Shown here one piece after another: positions 29,985 through 32,977 of a DNA stretch of 32,977 bases. The stretch's first letter is position 1; each line of letters starts with the position of its first letter. The DNA comes from Bacilli bacterium (GTDB lineage Bacteria > Bacillota_I > Bacilli_A > RF39 > UBA660): NCBI GenBank assembly GCA_017938725.1, contig JAGBAW010000007.1:1-32977 (forward strand). Direction: 5' to 3'. Below the pieces are notes generated by a model. The model did not search any database. It was not told the DNA's origin and was given only the letters and a program-made list of their open reading frames with translations. The position numbers and the translations under genes are program-made.

Positions 29985-30013
29985 TTGATTTTATTTGATT
30001 TTATTGATATAAT
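29985..30013 (+). promoter_or_regulatory. Promoter of the S10 ribosomal operon
   Basis: TTGATT (29985-29990), a 17-base spacer and TATAAT (30008-30013), preceded by TGA to form TGATATAAT. The start of transcription would be near 30020, in front of a structured leader. Confidence 0.75.
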
Positions 30014-30019
30014 TGTCCT

Positions 30020-30154
30020 GTGTGTGACTGCGTAGATGTGGGAGATTGCTGACACACCAGGATAAGTTGTTTTTATATAATAAAGACAAATGGCATGTCA
30101 GGTAACTTACACGGAGTATGTCTATACAAGATATAGGCGAAAGGAGGATACATA
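30020..30154 (+). ncRNA. Structured S10 operon leader
   Basis: The about 135-base untranslated region starts with GTGTGT (30020-30025), which pairs with ACACAC (30052-30057) around a G-rich loop containing GATGTGGGAGATTGCTG. A second part, with GGCATGTCAGGTAACTTAC, leads into a run before the rpsJ site AAAGGAGG. In Bacillus and in gamma-proteobacteria the S10 leader is bound by ribosomal protein L4, which is encoded in this operon at 31282. Whether L4 binds here is inference; no sequence-level L4 site is proven. Confidence 0.55.
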
Positions 30155-30457
30155 ATGTCAAATAGAATTCAAATTAATTTGAAAGCATATGATCCAAGAA
30201 CAATTGATCAAGCTGCTAGTAAGATTGTTGAAACTGTTAAAAGAACAGGTTCTGAAGTAAGTGGGCCAATACCACTACCAACTAAAATTGAAAAAGTTAC
30301 AATCTTAAGAGCTGTTCACAAAGATAAAGATTCTCGTGAACAATTTGAAATGAGAACACATAAAAGACTAATTTGTATCAATAATCCTAGTAAAGACACA
30401 ATCGAGGCTTTAACTAGATTGGATTTACCTAGTGGTGTTGAAATAAATATTAAATAA
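30155..30457 (+). CDS. rpsJ: Small ribosomal subunit protein S10
   Basis: Part of the 30S subunit head, also the NusE partner in antitermination. The 100 residues start [20 protein letters not shown] and contain [20 protein letters not shown] and [10 protein letters not shown], all conserved. AAAGGAGG upstream of the ATG. First gene of the operon, with the usual order rpsJ-rplC-rplD-rplW-rplB. Confidence 0.98.
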   Translation: MSNRIQINLKAYDPRTIDQAASKIVETVKRTGSEVSGPIPLPTKIEKVTILRAVHKDKDSREQFEMRTHKRLICINNPSKDTIEALTRLDLPSGVEINIK

Positions 30458-30472
30458 TTATAGGAGGAAAAA

Positions 30473-31237
30473 ATGAAAAAAGGAATCTTAGGTCGTAAGA
30501 TCGGGATGACTCAGGTTTTTGCAAAAAATGGTAAATTGATTCCAGTGACTGTAATATCTGTTGAACCTAATGTTGTTTCACAAATTAAAACAAAAGAAAC
30601 AGATGGTTATGAAGCAATTCAATTAGCATTTGAAACAAAAAGAGAAAAACTTTCTAATAAACCACAGATGGGTCATCTAAAAAAAGCAAATACATCACCT
30701 AAGCGCTTCTTAAAAGAAATCAGAGGTGTTGACGTAAGTAACTATACTTTAGGTCAAGAAATTAAAGTTGATATCTTTACTGAAGGTGAAATGGTTGATG
30801 TAACAGGAACAAGCAAAGGTAAAGGTTATCAAGGAGTTATTAAACGTTATAACCAAAGTAGAGGTCCGATGGGACATGGTTCACAATATCATAGAGGCGT
30901 TGGTTCACTTGGTACTATGAGACCAATGCGTGTATTAAAAGGTAAAAAATTACCAGGACATATGGGAGCAAATACCGTAACAGTTCAAAACCTAGAGGTT
31001 GTTATGGTTGATCTTGAAAATAATGTAATATTAGTAAAAGGTAATGTTCCAGGTCCTAAAAAGTCTTTAGTTATAATCAAATCAGCTATTAAAAATGAAG
31101 GTGTAATAAAAGAAACTTTAGAATTAGTTTCATTTGAAGAACCTAAGGTTGAAGTAGAAGATACTACTATGGCTGAAGCTATAGCTGATGAAACAGTGAC
31201 TGAAGAAGTAATAGAAGAATCATCACAAGAAGCATAA
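30473..31237 (+). CDS. rplC: Large ribosomal subunit protein L3 with acidic tail
   Basis: Early assembly protein of the 50S subunit near the peptidyl-transferase centre. The 254 residues include the start [15 protein letters not shown], the loop [19 protein letters not shown] and [17 protein letters not shown]. The core matches the roughly 209-residue family up to about residue 210. The last about 45 residues form an extra tail, almost all Glu, Asp, Thr, Ala and Val (for example [28 protein letters not shown]). GGAGG precedes the ATG. Confidence 0.97.
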   Translation: MKKGILGRKIGMTQVFAKNGKLIPVTVISVEPNVVSQIKTKETDGYEAIQLAFETKREKLSNKPQMGHLKKANTSPKRFLKEIRGVDVSNYTLGQEIKVDIFTEGEMVDVTGTSKGKGYQGVIKRYNQSRGPMGHGSQYHRGVGSLGTMRPMRVLKGKKLPGHMGANTVTVQNLEVVMVDLENNVILVKGNVPGPKKSLVIIKSAIKNEGVIKETLELVSFEEPKVEVEDTTMAEAIADETVTEEVIEESSQEA

Positions 31238-31281
31238 TTAATAACTTATTAAAATAAATTGTGATGAAAGGAGGAAGAAAT

Positions 31282-31908
31282 ATGCCTAAAATAGCTCTTT
31301 TAAATACAAAAGGTGAAAAAATTAAAGACATTAAGCTAAATGATGAAATATTTGGCATTGAACCAAATAATCAAACTATATATGATGCAGTTGTATTAAA
31401 AATGGCATCAGTAAGACAAGGAACTCACAAAGTTAAGACTAGAAGTGAAGTTTCAGGTGGTGGAAGAAAGCCATGGAGACAAAAAGGAACGGGTAATGCT
31501 CGTCAAGGATCAATCCGTGCACCACACTTTGTTGGTGGTGGAGTAGTATTTGGACCTACTACAGAAAGAAATTATACAAAGAAACAAAATAAGAAAGAAA
31601 GAAGATTAGCTTTAAAATCAGCTTTAACTTATAAAGCAAATGATAAGGAAATCATAGTTATTGAAAATTTAAAACTAGAAACACCTAAAACTAAGGATTT
31701 CAAGAAATTACTTGAAGATTTAAAAATTAATGGTAAAGCATTAATAGTTGTTAAAGAATTAACAGATAATTTAATATTAGCTTCTCGTAATTTAAGAGAT
31801 GTTAAAGTAATCGAAACTCATGAAATCAACACTTTTGATGTAATGAACTACACTAACTTGGTTCTTACTGAAGAAGCAGTTAAAATGCTTGAGGAGGTAC
31901 TAAAATAA
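31282..31908 (+). CDS. rplD: Large ribosomal subunit protein L4
   Basis: 50S protein that lines the peptide exit tunnel and, in well-studied bacteria, represses its own operon. The 208 residues include the tunnel-loop sequence [20 protein letters not shown] and [20 protein letters not shown] use the ATG at 31282, eight bases after AAAGGAGG; an earlier in-frame ATG lies before that site. The stop overlaps the rplW start by one base (TAATG). Confidence 0.97.
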   Translation: MPKIALLNTKGEKIKDIKLNDEIFGIEPNNQTIYDAVVLKMASVRQGTHKVKTRSEVSGGGRKPWRQKGTGNARQGSIRAPHFVGGGVVFGPTTERNYTKKQNKKERRLALKSALTYKANDKEIIVIENLKLETPKTKDFKKLLEDLKINGKALIVVKELTDNLILASRNLRDVKVIETHEINTFDVMNYTNLVLTEEAVKMLEEVLK

Positions 31909-32189
31909 TGATAGGAAATTATAGAGATGTAATTATTGCCCCTGTTATTACAGAAAAGAGTGCAAAAATAGCAGAAAAAGGCAATAAAATAGTATTTAAA
32001 GTTAGAAATGATGCTAATAAAGTTCAAATTAAACAAGCAGTAGAGAAAATATTTAATGTTAAAGTATTAAGAGTTAATACAATTAATGTTAAACCAAAAT
32101 ACAAAAGAGTTGGACGTTATGCAGGAACTACAAGTCGTTTTAAAAAAGCAATTGTAACATTAGCTCCTGGTAGTCAAATAGAATTATAA
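31908..32189 (+). CDS. rplW: Large ribosomal subunit protein L23
   Basis: 50S protein at the exit of the tunnel, the docking site for trigger factor and SRP. The 93 residues contain [16 protein letters not shown], then [20 protein letters not shown] and [17 protein letters not shown], a normal L23. It begins within the rplD stop, with GAGG upstream in rplD. Confidence 0.97.
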   Translation: MIGNYRDVIIAPVITEKSAKIAEKGNKIVFKVRNDANKVQIKQAVEKIFNVKVLRVNTINVKPKYKRVGRYAGTTSRFKKAIVTLAPGSQIEL

Positions 32190-32204
32190 TAGGAGGTTTT
32201 AGAG

Positions 32205-32977
32205 ATGGCTATAAGACATTATAATCCAGTTACTCCTGGACAAAGAAAGAAAAGTACTTTAGTAAATGAAGAGCTAACTAAAACAGCTCCTGAGAAAAGT
32301 TTACTAAAAGCCCAAAATAAAAAGAGTGGGCGTAATAATCAAGGTAGAATAACAGTTAGGCATCAAGGTGGAGGTGCTAAAAGAAAATATCGTGTTATTG
32401 ATTTTAAAAGAAATAAATTTGATATTGAAGGAACTGTTGCATCTATTGAATATGATCCAAATAGAAGTGCTAATATAGCTTTAATTAACTATAGAGATGG
32501 TGAAAAAAGATATATAATAGCCCCAAAGGGATTAAAAGTAGGCATGAAAATAATATCTAGTGAAACTGCTGATATTAAGGTTGGTAATGCATTACCACTT
32601 ATGAGTATCCCAGTTGGTACTATAATACATAACATTGAAATGAGACCTGGTAAGGGTGGACAAATTGCAAGAAGTGCTGGACAAAGTGCACAAATTCTTG
32701 GAAGAGAAGAAAAATATGTTCTTGTGAGATTATCATCTGGTGAAACAAGAAAAATTTTAGGAACTTGCATTGCTACTATTGGTGAAGTTGGTAACGAAGA
32801 TTATTCATTAGTTAGACTTGGTAAAGCAGGAAGAACTAGATGGATGGGAATAAGACCTACAGTTCGTGGTTCTGTTATGAACCCTAATGACCATCCACAT
32901 GGTGGTGGTGAAGGTAGAGCTCCAGTTGGACGTAAACAACCTATGACTCCATGGGGTAAACCAGCACTTGGACTTAA
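32205..32977 (+). CDS. rplB: Large ribosomal subunit protein L2 (partial, cut by window end)
   Basis: 50S protein essential for subunit joining and peptidyl transfer. The frame begins at an ATG after AGGAGG and runs open to the end of the window, 257 codons of a usual 275 or so. It starts [20 protein letters not shown] and includes [59 protein letters not shown] (with the catalytically important His), and ends [14 protein letters not shown]. About 20 residues of the C-terminus are outside the window. Confidence 0.97.
   Translation, partial: MAIRHYNPVTPGQRKKSTLVNEELTKTAPEKSLLKAQNKKSGRNNQGRITVRHQGGGAKRKYRVIDFKRNKFDIEGTVASIEYDPNRSANIALINYRDGEKRYIIAPKGLKVGMKIISSETADIKVGNALPLMSIPVGTIIHNIEMRPGKGGQIARSAGQSAQILGREEKYVLVRLSSGETRKILGTCIATIGEVGNEDYSLVRLGKAGRTRWMGIRPTVRGSVMNPNDHPHGGGEGRAPVGRKQPMTPWGKPALGL

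Overview
The window comes from a very AT-rich, low-GC Gram-positive bacterium that can sporulate. Shine-Dalgarno sites are strong (AAGGAG/GGAGG), rho-independent terminators are abundant, and spoIIAA, a sigF-like gene, spoVAC-AD-AE and cse60 are present. A GH25 lysozyme, a sortase, diacyl-type lipoproteins and a pilin-like protein point to a single-membrane, walled cell. The spare gene content, AT-richness and style of proteins suggest a gut-associated Bacilli lineage (Erysipelotrichia or RF39-like). This placement is inference.

Bases 1-6100 are an accessory, decaying region. It carries the tail of an unknown gene, gene remnants, a stand-alone sigma-70-like gene (minus strand), an accessory peptide deformylase, a Nudix hydrolase, a frameshifted gene ending at the Nudix start, an IS110-type transposase fragment, a GNAT acetyltransferase overlapping a class I glutamine amidotransferase, and small hypothetical genes. 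Two copies of a stop-codon-associated two-hairpin RNA motif lie here (about 281-338 and 2339-2402).

Bases 6200-8830 hold a membrane-anchored GH25 lysozyme, pnuC (minus) and a YehR/DUF1307-like lipoprotein (minus). Bases 9012-11828 are the sporulation block: spoIIAA directly overlaps a sigF-like gene with no spoIIAB between them, followed after a terminator by spoVAC, spoVAD and spoVAE. Bases 11888-16229 are a drug-exporter-type operon: a near-consensus promoter with a palindrome, a broken marR, and two intact half-ABC transporters forming a heterodimer with one degenerate and one canonical nucleotide site. Next come a YhcG/DUF1016 gene with its centre deleted and an RNHCP zinc-ribbon-like gene (minus).

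Bases 17239-29945 are mainly housekeeping and envelope genes on the plus strand: a tail-anchored protein and a large membrane protein, a uracil-DNA-glycosylase-like protein, scpA-scpB with an MTA/SAH-nucleosidase-like gene and a lipoprotein, cse60, a Met/Asn/Pro-rich coiled-coil protein (minus), trmB, a lipoprotein, gpmI, a sortase, a WG-repeat membrane protein and a pilin-like protein. From 29985 to the end is the start of the S10 ribosomal operon: promoter, structured leader, rpsJ, rplC, rplD, rplW and a truncated rplB.

Two window-wide habits stand out. Many promoters are TGnTATAAT (extended -10) with no clear -35. Many terminators are folded into the end of the gene, with the stop codon inside the hairpin. 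The best candidates for new biology are the spoIIA operon without an anti-sigma gene, the paired stop-codon RNA motif with compensatory stem changes, and the ABC-exporter gene whose ribosome-binding site is separated from its start by a perfect hairpin. No rRNA, tRNA or CRISPR array was seen.
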